Assembly (NCBI GenBank): GCA_019187495.1
Contig: JABAQN010000022.1
Coordinates: forward strand, 62,001-126,000
DNA length: 64,000 bases
Reading direction: 5' to 3'
DNA from: Steroidobacteraceae bacterium
GTDB taxonomy: Bacteria; Pseudomonadota; Gammaproteobacteria; Steroidobacterales; Steroidobacteraceae
The position numbers and the translations under genes were made by a program. This document shows positions 16,692-25,307 of this stretch, in pieces (the first letter of the stretch is position 1; each line of letters starts with the position of its first letter). The notes below the pieces were generated by a model. It saw only the letters and a program-made list of their open reading frames with translations, was not told where the DNA came from and ran no database searches.

Positions 16692-17252
16692 ATGAAGTTC
16701 GCCGCTTGCACGGTAGACGGCGCAAGGCTCGTCGAACCCACTCCACACGAAGACTTCCGGGGCCGCTTCATGCGCGCATGGTGTGCGATCGAGTTCGCGC
16801 AAAACGCGATCGATTTCACACCTGTCCAGGCAAACATGGGTTTCAGCCGCATGCGCGGCACCGTGCGCGGCATGCACTATCAGACTGCTCCGGCCCTCGA
16901 GGCCAAGCTCGTACGCTGCACGCGCGGCGCGATGTTCGATGTCGTCCTCGATCTGCGACCAGCGTCGCGCAGCTTTCGCGCCTGGTTCGGCGCAGTCCTG
17001 AGCGCCGCCAACGGCCAGATGCTCTACATACCGGAAGGCTGTGCCCACGGTTGTCAGTCGCTAGAGGACGAGACCGAGTTCCACTACATGGCATCCGCCC
17101 CCTTCTCGCCAGAACATGCGACCGGCGTACGCCACGACGACCCCGCCTTCGGAATAAACTGGCCATTGCCGGCGACCGCAGTCTCCGAACAGGACCGCAA
17201 TTGGCCGCTGTTCGGGTCCGGGATGGCACGAACGGCAAGGAGCAATGCATGA
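16692..17252 (+). CDS. RmlC-like 3,5-epimerase (cupin)
   Basis: The product has 186 residues, the normal size for a dTDP-4-dehydrorhamnose 3,5-epimerase. RmlC marks include RGMHYQ (active-site His), KLVRCTRGAMFDVVLDLR, YIPEGCAHGCQSL, the Tyr in EFHYMA and FSPEHATGVRHDDPAFGINWP. Divergence from rfbF and the presence of rfbG but no rmlD in the window suggest that it acts on CDP-4-keto-6-deoxyglucose, as in ascarylose-type pathways. ATG at 16692 places MKF before the conserved core. It overlaps the next gene by 4 bp. Confidence 0.83.
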   Translation: MKFAACTVDGARLVEPTPHEDFRGRFMRAWCAIEFAQNAIDFTPVQANMGFSRMRGTVRGMHYQTAPALEAKLVRCTRGAMFDVVLDLRPASRSFRAWFGAVLSAANGQMLYIPEGCAHGCQSLEDETEFHYMASAPFSPEHATGVRHDDPAFGINWPLPATAVSEQDRNWPLFGSGMARTARSNA

Positions 17253-18622
17253 CCACGACCACCAGGGCCGAAGCACCGCCCAGCCAATCCGTATACCACT
17301 TGCTTCAGGCCCGCGCAGCGGCGGGGAAGCCCATCCGGGTGGGTATCGTGGGAGCCGGCGCTACCGGGCGCGCGATTGCGCTGCAGCTCGGCACGCCGGT
17401 GCCGGGCATGCGCCTCGCGGCGATCGCCAACCGCACGCCCGCTCATGCCGAGCGCGCGCTGCGGGAAGCCGCGATCTCGGACTGGAAGGCGGTCGAAACC
17501 GCCGCGCAGGCCGATGCGGCGATCGAGCGTGGCCACACGGTGCTGGCAGACGATCCCGCCGCGGTCACCCGATCAGGCGCGATCGATCTCGTCGTCGAAG
17601 TGACCGGTAGCGTGGATTTTGGCGCCGGCGTCGCGCTCGATGCCTTCGCACATCGCAAGCCGGTCGTGCTCGTCAATGCCGAGCTCGACTCGTTGATCGG
17701 ACCGCTGCTCAAGCAACGTGCCGATGAAGCCGGCGTGGTGCTGACGCACACCGACGGCGACGAGCCCGGTGTCGCGATGACGCTGGTACGCTACTGCCAA
17801 TCGGTCGGGCTGCGCCCGGTGGCGGCCGGCAACATCAAGGGCATGGTCGACTACTACCGCAACCCGGATACGCAGGCGGGGTTCGCACAGACGCACGACC
17901 AGGACGTGCGCAAGGTGACCTCCTTCGCGGATTCGACCAAGCTGTCGATGGAGACAACGGTGCTCGCGAATGCCACCGGCTTCGGTGTGGCCAGGCGCGG
18001 CATGTGCGGTCCCGCCTGCCAGTATGTGCGGGAGCTCGCAAAGCTGCTGCCCCCTGGACCGATGCTTAACGGCGGCATCGTCGACTACTCGGTCGGCGCC
18101 GCCCCGCACACCGGCGGTTTCGTCGTCGTGCACGAGGACAATCCGCTCAAGCGCACCCAGCTCGCGTACTACAAACTCGGCGACGGGCCCTTCTACGTTT
18201 TCTACACGCCCTACCATCTGCCACACATCCAGCTGCCCTCGACGATCGCGCGGGCGGTGCTGCATGCCGACCCAACCGTTGCGCCACTCGCGGGACCCTC
18301 GTGCGAGGTCGTGACCGTGGCCAAACGCGACCTGCGCGTTGGCGAGCGACTCGACGGCATTGGCGGATTCACGAGTTACGGCCTGATCGACAATCACTCC
18401 GCGGCGCGCGCGATGAACGCATTGCCGATCGCCCTGTCGGAAGGCTGTGTCCTGCGTCGCAGCGTCCGCAGGGACGAGGCGCTCTCGTTCAACGACGTCG
18501 ACATGCCGGCACCGAGGCGCAGCGACGAGTTGTGGCTCGAACAGATGCGCCGTTGGCCCGCGGCAAGCCCGCTCGGCCTCGGCCCGGCCCAAGGCCTGCA
18601 ACGCGTCGCGGCGGGCCGCTGA
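17249..18622 (+). CDS. SAF-domain NAD(P) oxidoreductase (COG4091-like)
   Basis: The product has 457 residues. The N-terminal Rossmann fold (VGIVGAGATGRAIALQL, about 35-51) resembles homoserine dehydrogenase, and the C-terminal region (from about 340; AKRDLRVGERLDGIGG) resembles an SAF domain. This combination fits COG4091 predicted oxidoreductases, which occur in surface-sugar loci. The reaction is not established. Coupling by ATGA to a cupin epimerase and direct abutment to a flavoprotein suggest that the three modify one sugar or branched-chain precursor. True homoserine dehydrogenase is unlikely in this setting. Confidence 0.75.
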   Translation: MTTTTRAEAPPSQSVYHLLQARAAAGKPIRVGIVGAGATGRAIALQLGTPVPGMRLAAIANRTPAHAERALREAAISDWKAVETAAQADAAIERGHTVLADDPAAVTRSGAIDLVVEVTGSVDFGAGVALDAFAHRKPVVLVNAELDSLIGPLLKQRADEAGVVLTHTDGDEPGVAMTLVRYCQSVGLRPVAAGNIKGMVDYYRNPDTQAGFAQTHDQDVRKVTSFADSTKLSMETTVLANATGFGVARRGMCGPACQYVRELAKLLPPGPMLNGGIVDYSVGAAPHTGGFVVVHEDNPLKRTQLAYYKLGDGPFYVFYTPYHLPHIQLPSTIARAVLHADPTVAPLAGPSCEVVTVAKRDLRVGERLDGIGGFTSYGLIDNHSAARAMNALPIALSEGCVLRRSVRRDEALSFNDVDMPAPRRSDELWLEQMRRWPAASPLGLGPAQGLQRVAAGR

Positions 18623-19942
18623 GTGTCCGACATCGTCGTCATCGGCACCGGCATGGCCGGCTTCGGCGCGGCGCATCGCCTGCATGCCGAAGGCATCCGC
18701 CCCGTCGTGTACGACCAGAACCCGTACTTCGGCGGCCATACCGCATCGTTCAGGGATGCGGCGAGCGGTTTCCTGTTCGATCTCGGGCCGCATATTTCGT
18801 TTACGAAGGACGCGCGCATCCAGGAACTGCTCGCGGGTTTCGTGAACCAGCGGTTCGAGGCACTGCAGGTCAAGCTCGACAATTACTGGCGTGGGCTGCG
18901 CCTCACCCATCCGGTGCAGCTGCACTTGAACGGGCTGCCGAAGGATCTGATCGTCGAGATCATCGCCGACTTCGTCAAGGTGCATGATCAGCCCGAGCCG
19001 AAGATCGCGAACTATGAGGACTGGCTCGTGGCGAGCTACGGCCGCAGGTTCGCCGAGCTCTTCCCGATGCAGTACACGCGCAAGTACCACCTGACGAGCG
19101 CGAACAACATGAGCACGGAATGGCTCGGTCCGCGCATGTATCGCCCGAGTCTCGAGGAACTGCTGCGCGGCGCGCTCGCGCCGTGGGCGCCGGAAGTGCA
19201 TTACATCACCCACTTTCGCTATCCGAAGTCAGGCGGGTTCCAGTCCTATCTCGCCCCGTTTCCGGATCTCGCGGACATCCGCCTGAGCCACCAGGTCGTG
19301 AGCATCGATCCGAAGAGCAAGACGGTGCGCTTCGCGGACGGCAAGTCGATCGGATTCGGTGCCCTCGTGTCGTCGATTGCCCTGCCGGCGCTGATGCCGA
19401 TGATCGAGGGCACACCTGACGACGTGCTCGATGCGGCACGGCTGCTCGCCTGTTCGACCTGCGTGCTCGTCAATGTCGGTCTCGACCGCGCCGATCTGTC
19501 GGAAGGGCAGATCACCTACATCTACGACGCGGACATCTGCTTCACCCGCCTCAGCTTTCCGCACATGCTGTCCGCAACCAATGCGCCACCCGGCTGCGGC
19601 AGCATCCAGGCGGAGGTGTACTTCTCCGGCAAATATCGCCCGCTGGTGCAATCGACGGAAAGCATCATCGATCAGGTCATTGCCGATCTGCGACGTTGCG
19701 GCATCGTTCGGGAAAGCGACCGGATCCTGCATCGTGGCGCAAACGTCGTGCGCTACGCGAATGTCATTTTCGATCTCGATCGCAGTGCCGCGCTTTCCAC
19801 TGTGCACGGCTACCTCGACGAGATCGGCATCCAGTACTGCGGGCGCTACGGTGACTGGGGCTACATGTGGACCGACGAGAGCTTCATCAGTGGCGAACGC
19901 GCCGCCGAAGCGGCACTCTCGAGCAACAGCCGGGCCACATAA
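18623..19942 (+). CDS. FAD-dependent amine-oxidase/mutase-like flavoprotein
   Basis: The product has 439 residues and starts at GTG immediately after the upstream TGA. The first residues form the FAD-binding loop VVIGTGMAGFGAAHRL, followed by DQNPYFGGHTASF, as in UDP-galactopyranose mutases and protoporphyrinogen-oxidase-like proteins. The C-terminus (GYMWTDESFISGERAA) closes the FAD site. Families of this kind in glycan loci act as sugar-ring mutases or oxidases; which applies here is not clear. Overlapping translation with the SAF oxidoreductase implies a joint step. Confidence 0.75.
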   Translation: MSDIVVIGTGMAGFGAAHRLHAEGIRPVVYDQNPYFGGHTASFRDAASGFLFDLGPHISFTKDARIQELLAGFVNQRFEALQVKLDNYWRGLRLTHPVQLHLNGLPKDLIVEIIADFVKVHDQPEPKIANYEDWLVASYGRRFAELFPMQYTRKYHLTSANNMSTEWLGPRMYRPSLEELLRGALAPWAPEVHYITHFRYPKSGGFQSYLAPFPDLADIRLSHQVVSIDPKSKTVRFADGKSIGFGALVSSIALPALMPMIEGTPDDVLDAARLLACSTCVLVNVGLDRADLSEGQITYIYDADICFTRLSFPHMLSATNAPPGCGSIQAEVYFSGKYRPLVQSTESIIDQVIADLRRCGIVRESDRILHRGANVVRYANVIFDLDRSAALSTVHGYLDEIGIQYCGRYGDWGYMWTDESFISGERAAEAALSSNSRAT

Positions 19943-20845
19943 GTGCGTGACCACAGCGTCATGACGGTCGTCATGGCATCCCTGTGCGAGGAATCCAGGG
20001 CCATGGCGATCCGCCGCGCCTGTGAATCGGTTACGACGATGGCGGGCCACATTCCTTGCTCGCTCATCGTCGTCGCCAATGGGCACCGTGCCAGCCCGGC
20101 CGTGCTGGATTGGCTCGGAATGCGACCCGATGTACGCCTGGTACGGGTACGCTCCGGCTCTGCGCCGCTGGCCCGCCGCATCGGCGCCGAAATCGCCGAC
20201 AGCGAGTTCCTCGGGTTCCTCGATGACGACGACGAGATGCTACCCCGCACGCTCGAGCGCAAGCTGGCGTTCTTTCGCGACCATCCCGAAGTCGATGTCC
20301 TGGTTAGCGATGGACTGCGCGTCGATGGCGCAGCGGAATCGAGGATCCTTCCGCCCCCCGGCGCGCGCGGTGCCGATCACATCGAGACGATGATGCGCGC
20401 CGGATGGAGCGCCTGTTCGCTGACACTTCGAACCCGCACAGTCGACCTTGCCGCATTCGATCCGCTCTTTTGCCACATGGAGTGGACACTGACGGCGTTG
20501 CGGCTGGCGCGTCATCACGAGGTGGGGTTGCTCGACGAACCCACCTACCGCTACCACGGCGACACGCCCGGCTCGCTGTCGAAGAGTGTCGAACACAGCC
20601 TCGCCGCACCGGAGGTGTGGCGGCGATTGTGCGCATTGTACGCAGGAACGCGGCATGAAGAGGCGATGCGCCGTCGCCATGGCATCGAATGCCACAATGC
20701 GTCCTGGAAAAGCGCCGAACTCGGCAGGTTGCGCGATGCATGGCGGCTGCACGCAGAGTCCCTGCGGTCGCCTGGCGGCATCCGCGCCTATCTCACGTAT
20801 TCGAGAAAACTGCTGCGCGCCTCGCTGCGACAGGCACGATCCTGA
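19943..20845 (+). CDS. GT2-family glycosyltransferase
   Basis: The product has 300 residues with a GT-A fold. IADSEFLGFLDDDDEMLP carries the DxD-like metal-binding acidic cluster, and MEWTLTALRLARHHEVGLL the acceptor-side region. The N-terminus before SVMTVVMASL is unusual, so the start could be the GTG at 19943 (touching the previous stop) or the ATG at 19961. It transfers a sugar from a nucleotide donor in the cytoplasm, probably in repeat-unit assembly with the adjacent GT2. Specificity is unknown. Confidence 0.78.
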   Translation: MRDHSVMTVVMASLCEESRAMAIRRACESVTTMAGHIPCSLIVVANGHRASPAVLDWLGMRPDVRLVRVRSGSAPLARRIGAEIADSEFLGFLDDDDEMLPRTLERKLAFFRDHPEVDVLVSDGLRVDGAAESRILPPPGARGADHIETMMRAGWSACSLTLRTRTVDLAAFDPLFCHMEWTLTALRLARHHEVGLLDEPTYRYHGDTPGSLSKSVEHSLAAPEVWRRLCALYAGTRHEEAMRRRHGIECHNASWKSAELGRLRDAWRLHAESLRSPGGIRAYLTYSRKLLRASLRQARS

Positions 20846-21760
20846 ATGTCACGAATGACCAACTGTCGCATCACCGTCGGCCTGCCCGTTTACAACGGCG
20901 AAAAGTACCTCGCGGCCGCCATAGAGAGCCACCTTTCGCAATCGTTCGGCGACTTCGAACTCGTGATTTCGGACAACGGTTCGACCGACGCGACGGAGGA
21001 CATCTGTACGCGCTTCGCGAACCTGGATTCCAGGGTCCGGTACCTCAGGTCGCCCACCAACCGCGGCATCCTGTGGAATCACCGTCGCGTGATGGAGCCC
21101 ATCGGCGACGCGACGCCCTATTTTCGCTGGGCGGGCGCCGATGACATCCTCGAGCCCGGCCTGCTGGCCGCGATGGTCGCCGTGCTCGACAAGCGCCCCG
21201 AAGTCGAGGCCGTGATGCCGGGCACGAAGAATATCGATGAGAACGGCGCGATCATCCGCACGATGGATCGCACGCTGAATCTCGAGTCACCGGACGTGTA
21301 CCAGCGCGCCCGACAGATTCTCCTCGCGAACTACCAGCACGTCATCGCTTACGGTCTGTTGCGGGCACCGTCCCTGCGCCACATGCGCACCGGGCCGAAC
21401 TACATTGGCTGGGACCCGGTTTTCATCTGGGAACTGGCACTGCGCGGCCAGGTATTCCAGCTGGTGGAACCGGCGCTCCTGCGCCGCTTTCATCGCGGCT
21501 CGATATCGCGCGTCAAGACAGTCAAGGAAATGAAGAAGTGGGTGGAACCTGACGCGCGACCCGGCATGAACTTTCCCCATTGGACATGGGCCTACGAGCA
21601 TGCGCGCGCGCTGTTTGCGACGCCGCTCCCGGTGCGGGAACGGTCCCGGATCGCGGCTTTCCTGATGCGCGTCACGCTGTGGCAACGATCCGAGCTCATG
21701 CGCGATGTCACGCAGGCCGCGAAACGCGCGCTCGGTCTTTCCGACGAGTACACGTTCTAG
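20846..21760 (+). CDS. GT2-family glycosyltransferase
   Basis: The product has 304 residues. GT2 hallmarks are at the N-terminus: ITVGLPVYNGEKYLAAAIES, then LVISDNGSTDATEDIC, and the DxD-type acidic site in FRWAGADDILEPG. No membrane anchor is visible, so it is a cytoplasmic or peripheral enzyme adding a sugar to the lipid-linked repeat unit. It begins directly after the previous GT2 stop, and the two are likely successive steps. Confidence 0.85.
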   Translation: MSRMTNCRITVGLPVYNGEKYLAAAIESHLSQSFGDFELVISDNGSTDATEDICTRFANLDSRVRYLRSPTNRGILWNHRRVMEPIGDATPYFRWAGADDILEPGLLAAMVAVLDKRPEVEAVMPGTKNIDENGAIIRTMDRTLNLESPDVYQRARQILLANYQHVIAYGLLRAPSLRHMRTGPNYIGWDPVFIWELALRGQVFQLVEPALLRRFHRGSISRVKTVKEMKKWVEPDARPGMNFPHWTWAYEHARALFATPLPVRERSRIAAFLMRVTLWQRSELMRDVTQAAKRALGLSDEYTF

Positions 21761-21770
21761 CATTTAGGGG

Positions 21771-23054
21771 ATGTCAGCGGCATTCAAAAGCTACGCCAAA
21801 AGCACGGTCGCCTGTGTCACGCTCGTCGTGTCCGGCATCACGGCCGCCGCATTCGCCCCTGGCCTGCTGCCAGGAAACATGGGTGTCATGGTCGCGGGGA
21901 TCGCCGCGCTCGTTGCGGCAGCGAGTGCACCCTTCGCGGCGGCCTGCTTCGTCGTACTGTCGCGATTCCGCCGCATCCGGAAAGGCGAGCGCGACTTGTT
22001 CCTGGAATTGAACCGCACGCGCGAACCGCGAGCCATTGAACAGGCGAGCGCGCCGCGACGGACAACCTTGCGCCGCTGGCTGGCACGTCGGACCCTCGGC
22101 CATGACCTGATCGTCGGAGACCTCGTCGAGGTGCGCCCCTGGACCGAAATTCGCGCCACACTCGACGAACGGGGCTGCCTCGAGGAACTCCCGTTCATGC
22201 CGGAAATGCTCGCGATGTGTGGCCAACAGGCGCGGATATTCCGCGGCATGCATCGGCTGTTCGACTACCGGAAATCGCGTCGCATGCGGCACATGCGGGG
22301 CGCCGTACTGCTGGTCGGTGCCACTTGCGATGGCTCGGGTCATGGGGGCTGCGAGGCGGCCTGCCACACGATCTGGAAAGCAGCCTGGCTGCGACGATTC
22401 GAGCCGGAGCGGGACACTACTAGCCTTGTACCGCCCGCCGGCCATGAAGTGCCGGCGAATGCGGCCGAAATCCTCGCCGCGGGCACCCGCGCACCGCGCT
22501 ACGCCTGTCAATTGACCCAACTCCATGCGGCCTCGGAACCGGTCGGCCACTCGTTTCCGCTCGACTTCTGGCGGCCGCTCATCGCGGGGAATGTGGCGCC
22601 GAAGGCATTCGTCGCGGGATGGCTCACGCACCTCTTCAACGAACTGCAGCACTACCGCGGCGGCATCGGCTTCCCCGCATTCGAAACCGATGCTCGCAGC
22701 GAGGCACCATGCCCCGAAATCCCGTTCGCGCCGGGCGACTCCGTCAAAGTCAAGTCATCGGCCGCCATTCGCCGGACGCTGAACGATCAGCTGACGCACC
22801 GGGGAATGGGATTCGAGCCCGACATGCTGAAACATTGCGGCAGGTGCTATCGCATCGAAGCCGGGATCGGCAAGCTGATCGATATCGTCAGCGGCGAGAT
22901 GCGCATCATGAAGACACCCGCTTTCCTGCTTCGGGGAGTGCATTTCTCCGGCGAGCGACAACTGTTCAACTCCCAGTATGAACCGCTGTTCTGGCGCGCC
23001 GCGTGGCTGGACCGGGCGCTTCCCGGCCGCGAGGCATCCGACGATGTCGATTGA
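21771..23054 (+). CDS. Membrane protein with two related unknown domains
   Basis: The product has 427 residues. Two hydrophobic segments (about 12-32 and 38-60) precede a soluble part containing two copies of one domain: copy 1 near 115-220 (VEVRPWTEIRATLDERGCLE, PFMPEMLAMCGQ, CDGSGHGGCEAAC, WKAAWLRR) and copy 2 near 320-418 (VKVKSSAAIRRTL, FEPDMLKHCGRCYRIE, LFWRAAWLDR). Copy 1 keeps a Cys/His-rich CDGxxHGGCxxxC cluster; copy 2 has lost it. I know similar domains only as uncharacterised proteins in glycan loci. It overlaps the flippase gene by 11 bp, so a role at the membrane in assembly is inferred. Confidence 0.7.
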   Translation: MSAAFKSYAKSTVACVTLVVSGITAAAFAPGLLPGNMGVMVAGIAALVAAASAPFAAACFVVLSRFRRIRKGERDLFLELNRTREPRAIEQASAPRRTTLRRWLARRTLGHDLIVGDLVEVRPWTEIRATLDERGCLEELPFMPEMLAMCGQQARIFRGMHRLFDYRKSRRMRHMRGAVLLVGATCDGSGHGGCEAACHTIWKAAWLRRFEPERDTTSLVPPAGHEVPANAAEILAAGTRAPRYACQLTQLHAASEPVGHSFPLDFWRPLIAGNVAPKAFVAGWLTHLFNELQHYRGGIGFPAFETDARSEAPCPEIPFAPGDSVKVKSSAAIRRTLNDQLTHRGMGFEPDMLKHCGRCYRIEAGIGKLIDIVSGEMRIMKTPAFLLRGVHFSGERQLFNSQYEPLFWRAAWLDRALPGREASDDVD

Positions 23055-24504
23055 GCGCAAGGCCATCTCCGCCCTGAAATGGGCGACCGCCGCGAAGTTC
23101 GTCGCACAGACGGTCAGTTGGGCGGGCACCCTCGTGGTCGTGCGGCTGCTGACGCCCGACGACTATGGCCTGATGGCCAAAGTCGGCGTCATCTGCGCGA
23201 TCGCAGCCGCCATTGCCGAACTCGGCCTCGAGGCGGCAATCGTGCGCTGGGCCGATCTTGCCCGCGATGACCTGCGGAAGATCTACGGCGTATCGCTCCT
23301 TTTCGGCGCGGGCATGACACTTGCCGTGGCCGCGGCGGCACCGCTCTTCGCCCATCTCTTCCACGAGCCGCGCCTGACGTGGCCGATCGCCTGCGCCTCG
23401 CTGCAGATCATGATCGGTGCGATCGCCATCGTGCCGAGCGGCATGTGGACACGCGACCTCGAGTTCCGGCCGCTCGCAAAGATCGAAATGTCCGTCGGCG
23501 TCATCAATATCGCCGTGACGCTGCTGCTCGCGTATCTCGGCATGGGCGTATGGGCGCTGGTGCTCGGCGCGCTGGCGGGTGCCGTGGTGCGCAGCTCGGC
23601 GCTGCTCGCCTTTGGCCGGCGCGTGAAGCCGCTATTCTCGGCACGCGGCATCGGCGAGCACCTGAAATTCGGCCTCACGCTCGTCGGCAACCGCGTCAGC
23701 TACATCGCCCTCGTGCAATCCGATATCGTGATCGGCAGCGCCTTCCTGTCGACGACCGAAATTGGCCGCTATTCCGTGGCCATGCAGCTCGCAACGCTGC
23801 CGATGTCGAAGTTGATGGGCACGATCAACCAGATCATGCTGCCGGCGATTGCCCGCCAGCAGGACGATCTCCCGCGTGTGCGCCAGAACCTGCTCAAGTC
23901 GATCGGGCTGATTTCGACGATTACCTTTCCGTCGGTGTGGGGCATCTCCGCCGTGTCGCCCGAACTCGTGAGGGTGCTCTTTGGCGAGAAATGGCTCGAG
24001 ATGGTGCCGGCTCTCGCGATCCTGCCGCTCATCGTGCCGATCCGCATGGCGAGCGCCATGCTGTACACGACTTCCCTCGCGCTCGGCAATCGCGTGCTCG
24101 ACCTGCGTAACACGATCATCAACTTCATCCTGCTTCCCACGGGTTTCTACATCGGCGCCCACTGGGGACTGACCGGCCTGTCGGCGTCCTGGCTGATCTC
24201 GGTGCCACTGGCCTACGCGTTCACCTTGCCGGCCGTGGCACGCGCGGTCGGCGTGCGCATGACCGAACTGCTGGCCGCCTGTGCGGCGCCCGCAGTGGCT
24301 GCAGGAGTCATGTATGGCGCAGTGGTGGCCCTGCGCCTGGCGCTGCATGGGTGGCCCGCCGTCGTCACACTGGGCGTACTGAGTGTCGCCGGCGCGCTCG
24401 TCTATTTTCTCGTCATGGGACTGATAGCACGTCACCACCTCGTGACCGTGCGCAACTTCATCAGATCGATGGTCGGCGGGAACCGCTCGCCGAATGCCGC
24501 TTGA
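23044..24504 (+). CDS. Wzx-type polysaccharide flippase (MOP superfamily)
   Basis: The product has 486 residues with about 12-14 hydrophobic segments along its length. The start MSIERKAISALKWATAAKF and the following LVVVRLLTPDDYGLMAKV are typical of the polysaccharide transport branch (PF13440/PF01943). It would move lipid-linked repeat units across the inner membrane. ATG at 23044 lies inside the end of the previous gene; a longer in-frame extension upstream lacks family character. It is the last gene of the plus-strand block. Confidence 0.9.
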   Translation: MSIERKAISALKWATAAKFVAQTVSWAGTLVVVRLLTPDDYGLMAKVGVICAIAAAIAELGLEAAIVRWADLARDDLRKIYGVSLLFGAGMTLAVAAAAPLFAHLFHEPRLTWPIACASLQIMIGAIAIVPSGMWTRDLEFRPLAKIEMSVGVINIAVTLLLAYLGMGVWALVLGALAGAVVRSSALLAFGRRVKPLFSARGIGEHLKFGLTLVGNRVSYIALVQSDIVIGSAFLSTTEIGRYSVAMQLATLPMSKLMGTINQIMLPAIARQQDDLPRVRQNLLKSIGLISTITFPSVWGISAVSPELVRVLFGEKWLEMVPALAILPLIVPIRMASAMLYTTSLALGNRVLDLRNTIINFILLPTGFYIGAHWGLTGLSASWLISVPLAYAFTLPAVARAVGVRMTELLAACAAPAVAAGVMYGAVVALRLALHGWPAVVTLGVLSVAGALVYFLVMGLIARHHLVTVRNFIRSMVGGNRSPNAA

Positions 24505-24517
24505 GCGGATCGGGAAG

Positions 24518-25279
24518 CTAGAGGTTTCCCGCCTCGAAGTGCTTCCAGCCGTAGTTCGCCGGCGTCGACGCGTCGACCGGCCAGAAGCCGACGCCCGGCT
24601 GACCCTCCGCCCACGTCGTGTTCGGAGAACTCGCGCCGACCATCCAGTCGTTCTTGTAGACCTTGATGACGCCGCCCGATATTTCGGCGCGCAGCACGTC
24701 GCCATCGACAGGTGCGCCGGGCCCGGGACCTTCAAAACCGAGCGTCGTGTAATCGCCGAGTGGCCCATTCCAGCGAACGACCGCGAAATCGCCGTCGTGC
24801 CCCCACAGCACTTCATAGCCGCGCGCATTGTGCGCGGTGATCTCGAAGCGCAGCAGCAACTCCACTTCGTGCTTCGACCCGGCGGGCGAATAGCCGGCCG
24901 CGCGGTAAACGGTTCCTTGTGCGAACTGGTTCGGTTGAAAAACCGCAAGCGAGCGGTTCAGGTGCGCGATGCTGTCATCGTAGCGGCTGCCGGAGGCGCC
25001 CGAGCGCACCGACGCGAAGGCCCGGCCGAAAGCGGTCTGGGGGTTGTTCCAGTCCAGCCCCACGGCTTTCCCGCAGATCCACCTGCCGCCCTCGGACAGC
25101 GGGTTCTCGACGAGCGGGAAATCGGTGACATAGTTGCCGCCGGCGGCCGGGCGGCATGCGGTGGACGTGGAGCCGCCTCCCACGACAGCGCTTTCCGGTG
25201 GCGGACACGGCCGCTGCGCACGCACGAGCAGTGGCGCGAGCGCGCCGGCGGAGCCGAGAATGAAGTCCCTGCGTCTCAT
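24518..25279 (-). CDS. Tat-exported CPPP protein, lectin-like
   Basis: The product has 253 residues. It begins MRRRDFILGSAG, a twin-arginine signal ending near VRAQ, followed by RPCPPPESAVVGGGSTSTAC, a segment shared with two other proteins in this window (45.6 and 57.9 kb). The rest is rich in beta-prone sequence (KHEVELLLRFEITA, DFAVVRWNG, GVIKVYKNDWMVG) and resembles concanavalin-like or DUF1080 jelly rolls that bind or cleave glycans. It follows rfbG by 28 bp on the same strand. Binding or lyase activity is inferred only. Confidence 0.72.
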   Translation of the reverse strand: MRRRDFILGSAGALAPLLVRAQRPCPPPESAVVGGGSTSTACRPAAGGNYVTDFPLVENPLSEGGRWICGKAVGLDWNNPQTAFGRAFASVRSGASGSRYDDSIAHLNRSLAVFQPNQFAQGTVYRAAGYSPAGSKHEVELLLRFEITAHNARGYEVLWGHDGDFAVVRWNGPLGDYTTLGFEGPGPGAPVDGDVLRAEISGGVIKVYKNDWMVGASSPNTTWAEGQPGVGFWPVDASTPANYGWKHFEAGNL

Positions 25280-25307
25280 GCTGCCTCCACACCCGCCATG
25301 CCTCGCA

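Noticed and set aside
17573-19213. 546-codon minus-strand frame opposite the oxidoreductase and flavoprotein genes
   Set aside because: It crosses two well-supported genes on the other strand and shows only His/Arg/Ala-rich composition, no domain.
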